A model generated the notes under the pieces. It did no database searches and was not told where the DNA came from. It saw only the letters and a program-made list of their open reading frames with translations. A stretch of 64,000 nucleotides of DNA, taken from contig NC_133933.1 of the NCBI RefSeq assembly GCF_031877795.1, forward strand, positions 3,098,632 to 3,162,631. Reading direction: 5' to 3'. Below, one piece after another: positions 25,501 to 40,500 of the stretch; position 1 is the stretch's first letter, and each line of letters starts with the position of its first letter. The position numbers and the translations under genes are program-made. The DNA is from Strix aluco. Lineage: Eukaryota > Chordata > Aves > Strigiformes > Strigidae.

Positions 25501-28500
25501 AAAGCATGGGTTGTTTTGTCTCTCTCCTTTATTTCATTAACAATCCCTTTCCATCTCTTCTGCATCCCCAAAGAACACCACCTCCGTTATAAACTGAATT
25601 TTATCCCTGAAACTTTCACCGTGAAAAGGCTATTTGGATTAATGCATTATTCCTGGCTAAAGATTTTATCAGCCTTAACTTCAGGATGCAAGATTGCTAA
25701 TTATTTTAGTCTTATCAACTTGCTTGCCATGTAAGATAGCTTACTAAAAACATACAACAGTATTTTCATAAACTTCATTTCTTGAGCACAAACTATGAAG
25801 TGTGACAAAGCTATTAGTTTTGCACCATAATACCTTAATTACTGTAACAAGGAATCTTTTCTCATCTTCTTCATGCATCGCGCCACTGATTGAACCTATA
25901 GCCCAACACAGAGTATTCAAATTCTTCCACGACCATTCTGTTCCGTTCACTTGATTGTGAAGTTTTTCAGTCATAATTCGTTCTGTGTCTGCATAATCCA
26001 GATGTGTAAGATAAACTGAAAGACATCAACGTTGAACAGGCACATTTTAAAGGAATAACCTGGATCACAACTCCATAGGCGAACTTAAATTTGTTTTAAG
26101 AAAACTACAACCAAATTGGTAGATAAGTGCAATGCTTCTCTCCTGAACTCACGACAGAGTGAGCTAAAACTTCAAATGTGAATTTGTTAAAACTGTATTT
26201 TACAGACAGGCAATAAATTTTACTGAGAATCTATCCTTGTTCTAAGGGATCTCAGCAAAACACCACATGGCAGTGATGTGAGAAGTCTACATCAATGAAC
26301 ATCTCACCCATCAAATCAGTAAAGTTGCCATGTTAAATGATTAACAAAGGACACACATACTGATGGTCTGCAGGGAATATGGGATTAGCTACCTATGGGG
26401 GACATTATACAGCATTTAAGGAGTCAGTCAATTTTCTTCTGCACTTTATTTCAGTGTCATTAAGCCTGCTGGTTGCAATAACCCACCATTAAACTGGAGA
26501 TGGTATTCCTAAACAAGCCTAAATGGGAAGATTCAAGTACCACAACTCAAGCCACTTGCATCAGCCTCTAATAGGGTTAGGGTCTCCAATACAAAAATCC
26601 TAAATCCCAGCAAGTCAAAAAGAATTCCAGGCCAGATTCAGAAACAGGTTTTTACTGTGCCACAGAATACAGCTTCAACCACCTTCTTGCATTTACTTTT
26701 TTTCCCATAAAATGAACCTGAGAACTAGTACACTGTAAGCAATAGTTGACACCAGAAATCCAACACTAACTAAATCTGCATTTCCATGTAAATAATCCTG
26801 TATCTGGAAATATGACGAAGACTCAGGATATACAGTAATAATTTTAATAAATTAAACTTTTAATACAGTAAATCAAACAAAAAACTTTCTTCACGTTCCA
26901 TATGAAAAGATATTAGAGCAATTCATTTAATACTGGCCGTACCTACATCACAAGTACAAAAGTGAGAATGAAAAAAAAAATTTCCACACTTCACATCAGT
27001 TTTGTCCCCCCACCCCTAGTTCATAAACCTGTTAAACATTCAGTATTCCCTTAAAGCATTTGCATTTGATAGAAAAATATTTAGTATTGGAAGTTTTATG
27101 TCCTCAATACATGACAATTCTAATGCCCCCCACACCCCCTCAAGTTGCAGTCAGGACTCTGAAATTTTGTTTTTCCTGCCTCAGAAAAACCCAAGTTATC
27201 ACTACAATACAGAGGAACTATCAATCCTGTGATAAATCGGTCACAAGTTTAATATGAGACTTCTAAAGATAGTAGTATACTACTATACACACACTAAAAA
27301 TAAAATATATTTGCTACATTCAATGCTATAGAAATATGGATTCTGGTGTTCAGCGCGCTCTCAGATTTTCTTTTTTTTTTTCCCCCTACATGATATGTAA
27401 CTAATTGCAGCTTTTGTACTTCCAAGCAAGGTCACTGTAATACCTCAGCACTAACTTTGGACAAGATTTTTGAAGCTGAAGTTCAGGCCAGAGTTTTGTG
27501 TTTTGTTTAAGAATACTACAAAAATTTTTAAAAGTATTCAGAAAACCTATTGAAGGAAGAAATCATTTTTGCCAAGAAGTGCTTGGTCTACACAGGACCA
27601 GAACTACAAGTGAAGTAATAACCAGCAAGTCCACTTCAGAAAAATCCTTCTAATTTAACAGCTTTTTGACAAAACCAAGGTTTCACTGAATCTGAAACAG
27701 CTTGGTAAAGGAATAGCAGAAGGTGTTGTTCAATGGGAAAAGGCAACGGACAAAAATTAAGTAGTGTATTACTACTTAACCAAGTTACACAACACTACCT
27801 GCTTAAAACAGAAAACTTCAGACCAACACCGCCTCCCTCCCTTTCAAGTCCGTGTACTTACTCCTCACTGATAATCACTTTAGCCACACAGTCACTCAGA
27901 TCATACATTAACATTCTGTAATATACACATGGCTGGCACAGCTGCACAAACCTATAGCACAAAAATACCAGCTAGTACACTCACCCAATGTTTCTCTCAT
28001 GTTTTTATACAAGTTTATGGAATCTGTATCCTTCATGAATTCTCGTACTACTTCCCCTTGATCATTTTCCACGACTAGGACTTCTTCAGGTTTAGCCATA
28101 CGGCTAACCATTAGCAATCGAACCTGTATGTTGCAAAGGGAAAACAGAATTGAATCAAACAGTAACAAGAAAATACACACATGGCTCCACAGGTGTTTCC
28201 AGAGGACTCTGGTCAGGCAGTCTGACCCATATAGACAAAGGCTATATATTCAGCACTTCATGAGGTCAGATCACATTTAAATTCTAGAGAGACATGTTAA
28301 CTAAAAACACCATTAAGAATAGAGCCTGCTGACTTCTCTCTCTGAACAAGCTGAGTAGTTAAAAAAACCAAAACCCAACCTATGAAGTATACTTTCTAGA
28401 GCTTCAAAATGTTTATGTAGTATTAGGGGTCTTTTAAAGACCACTTTTTCCATACACATTTTTTTCCTCCTACTGTAACACTACAGCCTTTATCTATTAA

Positions 28501-31500
28501 AAGAAATAGCTTAATACAGGCTTATTTTTTTAAAAAAATTGAGTCTTACATTCGTAATAAGTATCTTAAACTGAAACACCGTCTTTAATACTTCTGTCCT
28601 ATACTGGTGTCATCTTAAAAGTATTTTTGCAGTTGCAGCACATTTAAGTAACTAGCATTGAATCAATTACCAACTACTCAAAGCAAGAGAAGTTTTCTTA
28701 CGCCACTCCTTACATGAAGCAAAATCTCTAATCCAGGAACAGTATCTAAGTCTTTACAGTACCTTTACTTAAGCATAGATTACCTTGGACAATACAGGCA
28801 AATAAAGCTGTCTCCTTGGAGGAACATCAAAGTGTTGACTTCCCGAAAGCAATGGAGAAGCAGATGTTGAAAACGGACTTTCTCTGTAGAGCTCAGCAGC
28901 TAAATGATTCCAATATTCAAGACAAATCTTGAAAATTTCAGTTTCTTCAACTTCTGATACCAGTAGCATATAATGAAGAGCCTGGGAAAGTGTGGTTTAA
29001 ACATCTGATTACTCATTATTTCTGCAGATAAAGCCACACTGCTTCAAGTTCAGTTATCCATATATTGATAAAATGCCAAATTAACATAAAAGTTAGGAAT
29101 AAGAGGCATTAACACTGCAATGACATTACTTACACTTCAGAGTTCTGACCAGCTGGGCAACTCAAAAACAAAAGCACCCTATCAATTACTGTTATTTTCG
29201 AAGAGCTTTATCAATTCTTAAATCTATAGCAGCCTAAAGACATCTTAAAAAATGCCATAGCCAAATCAGCCTGTTTGTAAATTATCCAAATCGTGGCTTC
29301 TCAAGCTTCTGCAAGGCATTTTGGTTTAGAGCCTCAAACCCCCTCAACAGCTAAGTTTCAATGACTATTTCAAGACTATTACTGCTACTTTGTTCTGGAT
29401 CCTTATACCCTGAAGAAGTGAAGGCAACCAAAGCTACACTGCTCGCTTCCTGTACACAGAAACCATCTACTAGAACATTTCCCATTTCTTTATGGACAGA
29501 ACAGCCACAGCAGACCGAGAAGGGAAGGCCGCTGATGCAATTCTGACAGACTGAGATACCAACCATAGAACTTAGAGCTACACAGCCAAATATTTTTTTG
29601 CCTAGCTTGTTTTTCAGTCCCCTGGTAAAAGGTATCAAATCAATAGCCCACCAGCAAACAAACAGAATGAAACAATGACATTTGAAGACATTTTCATAGT
29701 TTAGGTCCAACAGCGACTCGGAGCATTTTAGAAGGTGAAGACCTGAATCAGCATCTGTATCTACAATGTCAGAAGACAGCTTCAAAATAACCACACATTA
29801 GTCCTACATACATCGATTTTTCTTGGTAATTTCACTTGCAATAACTTATGTAGCTTCCTTCACTAGTCTACACACCTCCAATGAAATCTGTAGAACAATT
29901 TCAGAAGATCTGATACATCCAAAGTGCAGGAAAAAACAGTTCAGAATAACATAGAACTTATTAAACTAACTGGGCAACTACATTCTGTTACACTGCAACT
30001 TCGAGAAGTGAAAATTTGCAGACGTTTTAGGCCAGCCTAAGAACTTTGTGAAACATTTCAACATCCTATACAATACTCGAAGTCGTTCAGAATTGAGTCT
30101 TGTAGATGTCAGTTTTACAGAAGAATTTAACTAAGTTATACCAGACAAGAGAGGAGGCTGGTAACTAAAAACTGCACTCCAACTTACACACGATTGCACA
30201 GAACATGCAACAGCTTCAACTGCTTCAACAGGTTTTCCTAATAAAGCCTCAAAAGAAGTAGAAACTTGAGCTGTGCTCCTCTGATCCACACTTATTTTGA
30301 AAGCTTATGACTTGCAAGTTCAGAAATTATTTGGGAACTGTTGATAGTTGTCTATTTAAATATAAAAAAAGTGATACTCCTCTTAATCCATCTCCTAAAT
30401 GAGCTACAATCTAGTATTTGCAACCAACTTATTAATACACGTTTTTCACAGAGGGCTACCTCCAAAAGAAGTGTACTGAGAATACTAACTGCAAAATGGA
30501 CCAAAATTCAGATGGGCATGTTTTATTACAGCTCATCCACCTGCGAGATGCATTTCCCCCTCCCAGTGGAACCTGGTCTCCAGGTTGAAGCTGTGGTGTT
30601 GTTTTTCTACCTGTCTCAGAGCAGTACCTCACCCTATTGCCTCCGTACCTGCACAGGGCTTGACTCTGGGCACAGGCAGTGGTGCTTCAAGGGGCTATGG
30701 AGCCAGTTTCATCCCCTTGGAGCTCAGCAGTGGGAGGGAGCTAGCAAATGAGTCACCACAGAATAGCTCACCCTCAGCAAAATTTTTATTCACAATTTAA
30801 AACACACAACTGAATAAAGCTAATTTTGTGGTCTAGCCCCACTACAGTATGAGGTAGTACCTTGAGAGTTTAGTAGTCACCTAGAATTTAAGCTTTTCCA
30901 ACCCTTCATTCTTAGCTGAATTTCCAACAATTTCCATGGATTCCAGTAATTTTGACAGTGAAGTTGCACTTTACTGTCAAAATTGGAAAGAATACAGCAG
31001 TTTCCAGAAAAGAAGGAAACAAGCAGAGAAGAAGGACAAATGTAAATTTTGTTCTCAACAACTGCTGTAAGACAGCTGATAACTGAAGCCCATAGCTCCT
31101 CCTCCAAAGACCAGTAATACCATAAAATAAGGCACGCACAGACATTTGGTAGAGCTCTGCCCTTAAGCATTGCTGGCATACATTGTCTTCATTACACAGA
31201 AAACAGACTATCATCCTTGAGGATTTTACTTAAAGCTTTTCAGTTAAACTCTGGGAAATGGCAAATTAGGCCAGAAGCTACACCAGGACGAAAGCACTGA
31301 ACTACAGCATGTGCTGTGCTCTAGGAAGAGGTTTTGGATGCTGAATAAAAACATAACTGAGCTGCTTCACACAACCTGATGAAAGTCATAGCAACACCTT
31401 CTCTATACCAGACTTAAACAAAGTACAGTATGTAAAGACCCATGGAAAAAGAATGAGTTTATTTTAAAGCACTATTTAACACTTTCAAGGAAAACCAAGT

Positions 31501-34500
31501 AAGGAGACACAGAAACTTATGGTCTTCAAACACTGTATTAGTATAGGATCACTGAAAACACAGATAGCACTCTCAGCACTTTGATGAGATAGCACTTTGA
31601 AGCATGCTAGCAACAAAAATTTTAAGTTTTTTTGTATTCACAGGATGTACAAATTCTGTGAAGAAATTAGGATTTTTTTTTTCCTCCTACCCACTCTAAG
31701 TACAATGATCTACAGATCTTAGTATCACATCCTTTGAGTGTGAGAACACACTTGCTACATTTTTAAACTGGATTAACTTTGCAACTTACCTCCATTAACG
31801 TTTCCCTCAGATTTAATCTTTTTTCTATAAGTTGACCATGTTCCTTGAGGAACGTGCAGAGAAACAAACTGAGATTCTGAATGAAGTTCTGTTCATCATC
31901 TTTTCCATTTGAGTATGCAAGTCGGATATTGGTATTTAAAGGAAGCATCTAATAAAAAGAATACAGACATAATCAAGAATTTCCCATTTTACACAGAAGT
32001 AGAACTACTATGTATTACAAATGCTTTGCTCTTTTGGCAAAAAAGCCCTCTGCTTTTCATGGCATCCCCTTTACAGAGCTTTCTTACCAAAAGTCTTACA
32101 GCTCTTTTATTTCACGCTTGATCCCAAGATGGACAGTAAAGCGAAAACGCAAACTGATAAAAATGTTCTCATGAACTAAACCTTTTTCCACTCCTTGTAA
32201 CAGCAGCTGTAAACAAGGAAAGTATCTACTCCATCAGACATCTCCAGTTGGCATCAGGCAAACATGTTCCAAAGATGTGTTTGTTACCTGTCCTTAGTAA
32301 CATTAAGTTTCAAAACATTACATCATCATGATGTTAAAACAACATGAAAGACCTCCTCCATAATATTTAGAAATTGACAAGGAAGACTCTGAAGGATACT
32401 GAACCATATTTGTCAGTAATCTTAGAAACTTCCAGGACCTCTTAAGAAACATGTTGGCTTTTGAATTCTATCCTTATACAAATAAAGCATTTCCTACACT
32501 GTCATCAAGTAGTGAACAACATGAATGTCAACACTATTAAGTTACAGAACAGAGAGAACAAAAGTTTTAACACTTTTGCTGCTGCCAGCTTTTGTATGGT
32601 TTTGATTGTTATCCCACTTCATTTTACAAAACTAAGAGAGAGGCAAATATTTGCAATAAATGCAACAGTTTGCATCACATCCATATGGAACAGCCATGCT
32701 GAAAACCTGCAGGTTGCAAAACATGCCAAATACCCAATCTGGCATTCAACTGATGTTTTGAGGAAAAACTTAGGCCAGATGCATTGGCATTTAGAATCAA
32801 TAACATCGCCTGTAAAAACTGAGGAAGATTCATGTTCAGCTACACAAGATAACTTTGGTGTGTGCAAAAGTCTGCCTTTAAATTTAACTATAACTAAATA
32901 GAAATCCTATAGCTCCACTTGAAGGTGGGGGGAGAGGGGAGCATTAAAAGAAACATGCCTGTTCTAAAGAACCTCCAAGATAGACAAACATTGCAAACAG
33001 AAGGAAAAAAACATCAAAACAACCTTCAACTGTCTGCTTAAAATGCAAGTACAATGAGGAAATCTACAAACTCATGTACCTGAATCTGAACTGCTCAGAG
33101 GAGAATAATCATATTATATAAATTTAAAGCATGGCTTTATATGAGAAACATTTCTATCAGTTTCAAACATTAAACAGCAACTTGCAGAAATTAGGTCAGT
33201 TGATGTTTTACGAGTGATGCAGTACACATTTGGCTGCATCTCTCTCAACTTTCCCCATCAGACTGCCTGAGTGTTCAAAACGCCTCTTAAATTAATCAAA
33301 ACAAATCAATGCAGCAGAAATACAGCTGTGATCTAGAGTCAGAAAAATACACTTAGCATCTTCTGATCAAGCCATAAATACCACTGAATAACAGTATCTG
33401 TCCTATCAAGAGCTCTATAATGAGTATCAACTTGTAAACTGAACTAGGTTCTACAAAAAATGATTTTGTGGAATGAAACAGTCAAAAGATTTATAAAAAA
33501 CATTACCTGTTTTAACTGCATCATGGTCAGTGTAAAAAGCGTTACAAACTGTTCTTCATACTGACTTACACTGACACCTGCAATCTCTGTGAGGCACTTC
33601 AAAGAGACATTTCGAAACATAGGAACATTTAAGAACTATTGAGGGAAGAAAAAAAAAATAGAGTATTACAAGACTGTTGCACTTTTTTGCAACTTCTACT
33701 TAAACTTAAAAGCCATGAATTTTTGCCTACCTTGTATATTAGTGTGCTGATTAACTTGGTCTCAAATATATATCCCAGAGGAATCCAGTTCAGAAATCGT
33801 AGCAAAGTTTCCAAAGTTGCATGAACTAAGGGAGCATTTTGGGAGTTTTCCTGTAAACAACCATTAGTATTTATGACATCGTTAGGCACGATGGGAGAAT
33901 TTTTAAAAATATCATTAACAAAATAAGACTTACCATCACAAACTGACACAGTTGAAATATCTGAGAAAATTCATTGCACATGCTGTAATAAAAAAAATAT
34001 TAAAAAATAAGCACTTCCACAGTCCATATACAATCTTATCAACTTCAACCAAAATGTCTACGCTCCCAGAACAGGTCCCAAAGACCTATGTCCACGGAAG
34101 CATTCACAAGTCATCTGGCTTTTACCCATTTTCATGATAACACATGTTTTGAAGTAGCTTGAAGCCTGAGCCTGCAAATTGTGGCTTGGAAAACAAGTAA
34201 TGCTGAATGCTCTGTTAAAAGGGTAGGAACCATCACTGAACAGATGTTACTTGTAATAAAGCATAAATACCTGTGTGCACAAAGTAAGTTTGGTATCACC
34301 TAACAGTACCGCTTTAAAGAAAAATCAGTAACCCACTCAGACTCAGCAATCAAATTAAGACAGCTGTAGGTGTTCACTCAAAAGCTCAAAATGAGGCCAA
34401 CTATTCAGCAGCAAGCACAAAGTCTACCCTATTTATTAAGGTTCAAATATATAGGCTTACCTGTCTTTCAAATGCTTAGCTTTTACTTGGGTGATCTGGC

Positions 34501-37500
34501 CACTGGAAAAATCAAACACTTCTTCACTCAATAGTTTAAGGATCACCATATTATTCTGACAAAGGCTTTCACTAGTCCTGCTTGCTCCCACAATATCACT
34601 TATAAAAGTTGGCCAGTGCTTTGGCCATTCCTGTTTCAGTATCTGAGAAGTGAAGCATCCGTATGTTAGATACATATACAAAGCCAGAGACTTTATAACA
34701 AGATTTAAAACTCTATGAACTCAAGCTTACCTGAACAAGAATCATGTTCAGTTTCCCAATATACACTTTCTCTTTCTGGAGAAGAGAAAAGAAGAGTCAG
34801 GTTATGCATAATATTCCCCTCCCTCTTCCTCCCCTGAAAAGAATTCACTTACTTCTACACACGTTGGATCAGATGAGGTCTTGATAATTAGGCCAACAAC
34901 GTATTTTTTAATACCTGCAGAAGAGTTAGGAATTTATTTTCAACTATGCCAGATATCACGCATGTAGTAATAAATATTTTTGAAGTCAGATTCTTCACAT
35001 GTTTTTAAAAAGAAACACCTCTAAGGAACATATGCATGTGTCAGAGAGCATCCCTCTTGACTTGCGTGCTATATGGAAAAAAATCTACCTTTGTATCAAT
35101 TCTGCAAGAGGATACTTCAGATGTAAAGAAAAGCCTTTACGCTTAAGGTATTTCAATAAAACAAAAGGAAAACAAAGTAAGGATTAGAGTGTACATGTAG
35201 CATTTTGCACCAGATCAATGTATCAGCTTCTTAAAGGCTGCAAGAAATTTTGAGAAAGGTTGCACTGGTAGCACTGCACACCACTGTGTGGCTGAAGATG
35301 GAAGGACAGCACCCAGCACTGTCCAGATCCTCACATATATTGTGATAGGTACTTACAAGTGCTGCTGTAGAGCTCTCAGTGAAATATATTTCTACCCATT
35401 CTGCGTTTTCAGATCATACCTAACAACCCCAAAGTTGGCAGATGTGTTCTTACTGCCTCAGCCAAATGTTTACAGTGGCAAGACTCAAACAACCGTGCTC
35501 CATCTTTTTTAACTAATACTTTATTAATAGAAAGTTAACTCCAAGACTAAATACAGCTTTCTAAGCGTGACTCCAGTTTTAATGCCAAGTTAGCTAGAAT
35601 TGCACGGAAAGCTTTGATACATCACCTTCACTGTATGTAAGAGTTCAGAGAGGTTCCAGTTTAGTTAGGTGATCCATTTTAAACACAGGAATTCCAATGC
35701 ACAGCATTTCAAAGTGAAACACCATGCTAAAGCTTAGCAAAGTTTTTCCTGCACAATCTTAGAAGAATGAAACTTAAAACTTCATTCCCCAATATAGAAC
35801 AATGCACTTGGATTTGGACTCCTGTGCTTTTATAGCCCACATGGATGCTATGGATTGCAAAATTTTAGCTCATTGTTCCAGGGATATATTTTTACTTAAA
35901 TTAACAATTTGTCATCTGGGAGCACAGACTGTATTTAAATCACTCATTTTGTCGTGTTTCTTCTACAAATGTTTTTAAATTAAAGCTTTCAGCTCCACAA
36001 CAACAAAAAAAAACACCCCAGGAAAACCCACTGTAGCAAGCTACACTGCCTAAAGTTCCATTTTGCCACGTAATCCTCAGCTCCCTCCTCACCATTAAGC
36101 TATCAATTACAGAAGACACGGAAACAATGGCTTTCCAAGCGACTTCATCACAATACATGTATCTAAAACCATTCTGTACAACACCATCTGACTTCAAGAA
36201 AAGACATGCAGAGAGGATCTGCAGTCATGAACTAGGTGGACATTACTAATAGTTCTACTTCAACATAGCTTTGAGATAATGATCGATCTGAGCACATCAG
36301 GGATTAAACACTGCAAACCAGGCAAGCGTTTTCTTGTCTAAGGGAAGTTTTAGAATAGGTGTGTGCTTTGCTATTCAACTTCATGAACTCAAAATTTGGT
36401 TTCAGTCTTTTCTTCAACAAGACAGTCAACTGACTGATGCAGACAAAACGCATACGTTGAAGAGTTTAGAAAAAGTTGTCATTTCACCAAGAAGAACGCC
36501 TTCCATTGAACACATTTCATTTTCTCCCAGCCACTACTCTAAACTTTAAGATGTTTCTAAGACTTTACCAGAATTAAGTCAATTTTTTTGCATTTCAGGC
36601 CTAAGCAACAGCATTAAAAGAAACAGTCTGGTAATTGCATTCTCAGAAAATCTGGAATAACTAGGTCTAGACTTTGAGCCATTAAATATCTACTAGACAG
36701 GAGCTGTTCTACCAGTAGTTCCAATTACAAATGAAACCATTCATCATTAGCAACTGGGATCAATCCATACTACTTCAGAAGAATGGTCATTAACAAAATA
36801 GCATCATTGTCAGTCAGTGGGTAAGAGTTATTACCAAGCACTAGCATTAGTTTGACATCATCGGCCTGTCCTAGTATTTTAAAGCTAAACCACATACACT
36901 TTGCTGAAGCATTACAGTAATTCATAAATGAGATATGAAAGCCCCCAAAATAGTATGGAAATAGGTTTGCAGTGCCAGAAAAACCAAACTACCGAACCAC
37001 TATGGGAAGTCTACTATTGCAACTCTTCACATTTTGAAAAGGAATTAGAAAGTGACTATTGTTCTTAGACATCTGACTTCAAAGCTACATATTTCCCATC
37101 TTGCTGCATCAACAGCATTATGCTGTTTAGCTACAACTTGAACACTGTGCTATCATCAGTCTGGCCTTGAGATCAGCAGATGAAAACAGCTGCTCTGCTC
37201 CAAAGCTTCTCCACTGGGGGGGTGGGGTGTAAAAAAAAAAAAAACCAAAATCAAGGTGACCACAGCCCCAAACCTAAAAAGTTTGCTAGTTTTCACATGT
37301 CATGCCACAGACTTCTAAGGTCTTCCATCCAGTGAACAAAGTCATATTCTTAATCCCTTAAAAGCAGCAGCTATCCAATTCTCTAATGCTTTTTTTGGCT
37401 GAAATGGCATTTTCTACTTTTTTTTTTTTTTTTAACTGAAGTATTGTGGTTTCTGGTCTGCATTTAATAGCTCATTTCTTTATCATTCCATAGGAAAGAT

Positions 37501-40500
37501 AATTCTCAGTGGAATGAAGATATTTCAACTTGATTCTCTGACAAAAAACAGTACATAGGCAAGTCTCATTTTTCAGCAGAACATGTCCAAGAAACTGTTC
37601 AAGGGTAGTAGTCCATTAGATTTGCTAAAATCAGTGTGTTTTGAGAACTTAAAGGGAAGTGTTATTCTAAGGAGGCAAGCACAGAACATGCACAAGTCAC
37701 CCAAGCACTGCCTAGAAGGTCTCCTTCAATCACAGATGCAGCTGAGCAAGTCTTGAAGATGACAACACAACTGCGACATTCAGATCCTTCACTGAGTCAA
37801 ACAGGAAGAGGCACTTTGCCAAAAAACAACCTTCCAATAAAACAACAAAGAAAAAAAAAAAGCAAAACCCAAAACCCCCAACCACAATACCCAGGACAAC
37901 TACGCTGATCTCCTGACAACCTGTGACCAAAGGGAACAGATCCTGGTTTTCTTTCTAAAACTTTTGAGACAGCACTGGCAGTCCTAGCACCTGCTCAAGA
38001 ACTTCTTCAGAGGCTGAAACAGTAGAACAACAGTGTTACTAAAAAAGTTCAAAACTGTTATGAAACTATCTTCTGCTAGCTTAGCTCCCTCAACCAGTTC
38101 ACTAAAGGGCCAGCGAAGCATCAGTACTGGCCCAAAGGCATCAAAAAGTGCACAGGTGAGGAACACAGCAGTTCAGTAAATCGGTCTAGCTCCAACCTCA
38201 AACTATGTTTTAGTTATCAGAGAAGCTGGACATCATCACTGTCAGAAAGCCTGGACTAGCACCACTGTTAGCATTTTCTGGTAAGCAAAGTACAAAAAAA
38301 AGGAAGATAGAGCAAGGACGTTAATCCAAGTGCTTTTACAATACTTCTGGATGAGCATTATAGTCCTCACGTGAAAGTTGCTCTTCTACAGAGAGAAAAC
38401 CATACAGTAAAACCGAAGCACTTCCTGGAAGCAAAGTGTTTTCACAGGTGACTCAAGCTGTGCAACAGGTAAAGCTGGACTGGGACAGGGAGTAACATCA
38501 CATTATCCAACATTACCTAAATTCTGCAGTCTGAACTTCAGAAGTCTGAAATATCCTACAACTTAATCTTTGGATGCGCTTTTAGAAGCAACTACATCTC
38601 ATCTAGGGTGTGTAACCTGAGCTTGGAGGAGTCCCTATCGTGACTGAATACAGCATGTTACCACGAATGCACACAGCCAGCAAGTACACACCTGTAGACA
38701 AAACCACTTCTTATACTTAACACATACAAGCACATCCTTTCATGCAGTTACAGAGCACAAAAAAGCATTGAAAATTATTCTAGCTGGTGCTGCAGAGGCG
38801 AGTTTACACTAGCTTGCTAGAATTTACAAATTCTCCTCTTATATTAAAGATTAAGAGGCATAAATTCAGCAGGTGGACGATGTAATTCAGTAAATTAACA
38901 TTATTTTGCAACCAAAATTAGAATTTCAAATCCTAAAGCTGAGTTGTCCCTTCCAGGGATATTTGTTTGCATACACACGTTTAAACTGTTTAAGTAGTCC
39001 CAAAATATGGTCAAAATACCATCTTACTTTTAGTTTTAAGAAACAATGCTTTCCCATAATGTCTCACAAATCGTCTTTCCCCATTAATGGTGAACCTTAT
39101 CAACCCATTTTCAACCAGAAAAAAAAAAGAAAATTCTTAAAAAGGGCGTGGAGCTTGTCTTCACCCTCCCCCCAGAAGTGCCATGTAGTTCCTTCCCCCT
39201 TCATTATAGAGAATCAAAAAACTTCTCTTCATGAAGCAGGCCAGAAATTTCCATTAAAATATCTAATCACTCCACAGAAAAATCTCTTCTACAGCAGCTT
39301 CCACTACATCAAAAGCTGTATACTTAACTCCAAGACCTTCCTGTGAGCCACTAAACTGCATCTCTCTGAACACTTCACTTTTTTTTTCCTCCCCATTTCA
39401 AAATGAGTAAAGTTGTACAAGCAATTCAGGTTTCATAATGAAGAAGTGCTTATCCATTCCAACTCAAAACACTCCAAGACAAGCTCGCTCTGTTCAAGGG
39501 AACAGAATTTCATTTCACATTGCAGAATTAATGAAACATATCACTGAATTGGAAGACCAAGAAGCCTTTATTTCTAGGCAGGTTTTCACACTGTGAGAGA
39601 AAATCCTATTGAGACCATAGTACTTTAATCAAATTACATCCTTTGTAAGTATTATTAAACAATCAACTCTACAGAATATCAGAGTTTAAAGCAATTAGTA
39701 TCACCTCAATAAACTTGGAACTTATACTTGCGAATGATAGTACAATACTCTGGAAATAAGCCAAATTCATCACTGTATGGGGTGTTCTGGAATATGCCAC
39801 CCGCTTTTCACTAAAGCAGCCTCTGTAAGGTTTGCTTGAAAACCACATTACATCATTTGTACACATATATGCAATACTTCTCTTAAGGACTAAATACATT
39901 CTAAAGTGCAAGTCTAACCCATTGCTATGGTCTATGACTAAACATGTCTCAAGGCTGAACATGCAGGCCAGGCATCTGATTTCACTGAATTTTACCAGTT
40001 CTGTGCCCCCTAATTCCACTTCTGTCTAGATAACAAATTGGTTCAAACAGCTAACAAAACAAAAAAAAATTAAGAACAAGGAAAAGCAGAGTAACCACAT
40101 AAGTATTTTAGAAATGTAAATTCATTCCCTGTTTTAGAGTTCAGGAAGATACAGATGAACTCTCCAAAGTGCTTACAACCCTCAACCTTCAAAATCAATG
40201 ATACCTGAGGAACAGAAAAATTTTTTACAAGTTAAAAGGTACCAGAGGCAGAAGAGCTCAAGACCCAAAGCTATTTTAAAATAAAGCAAACTTAAGAATG
40301 GAGTTTCAAGTCCAAAAACCAGATTTGAAAAAAACATATTTTCCTCCTTGCATTTGGAATTCCAGGCTGGAAGCTAAAACCTCCCAACATTCAGACAGAA
40401 GTGATAACGAAGCCCTGGCTAACCTCAAAGTCCAACAAGTCATTCAAAAGAACTTCAGGCTCTATAGTTAATGACATTGTTTTATTTCTCAAAGAATTTT

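Noticed and set aside
29351..29794. 147-codon minus-strand frame between XPO1 exons 12 and 11
   Set aside because: Both flanking exons splice in phase with good sites and the human protein has nothing inserted here; no recognisable domain.
32461..32901. 146-codon plus-strand frame in an XPO1 intron
   Set aside because: Antisense to an intron, no homology, ordinary base composition.
38906..39346. 146-codon plus-strand frame in XPO1 intron 4
   Set aside because: No recognisable domain or promoter; length is not exceptional for an 8-kb intron.
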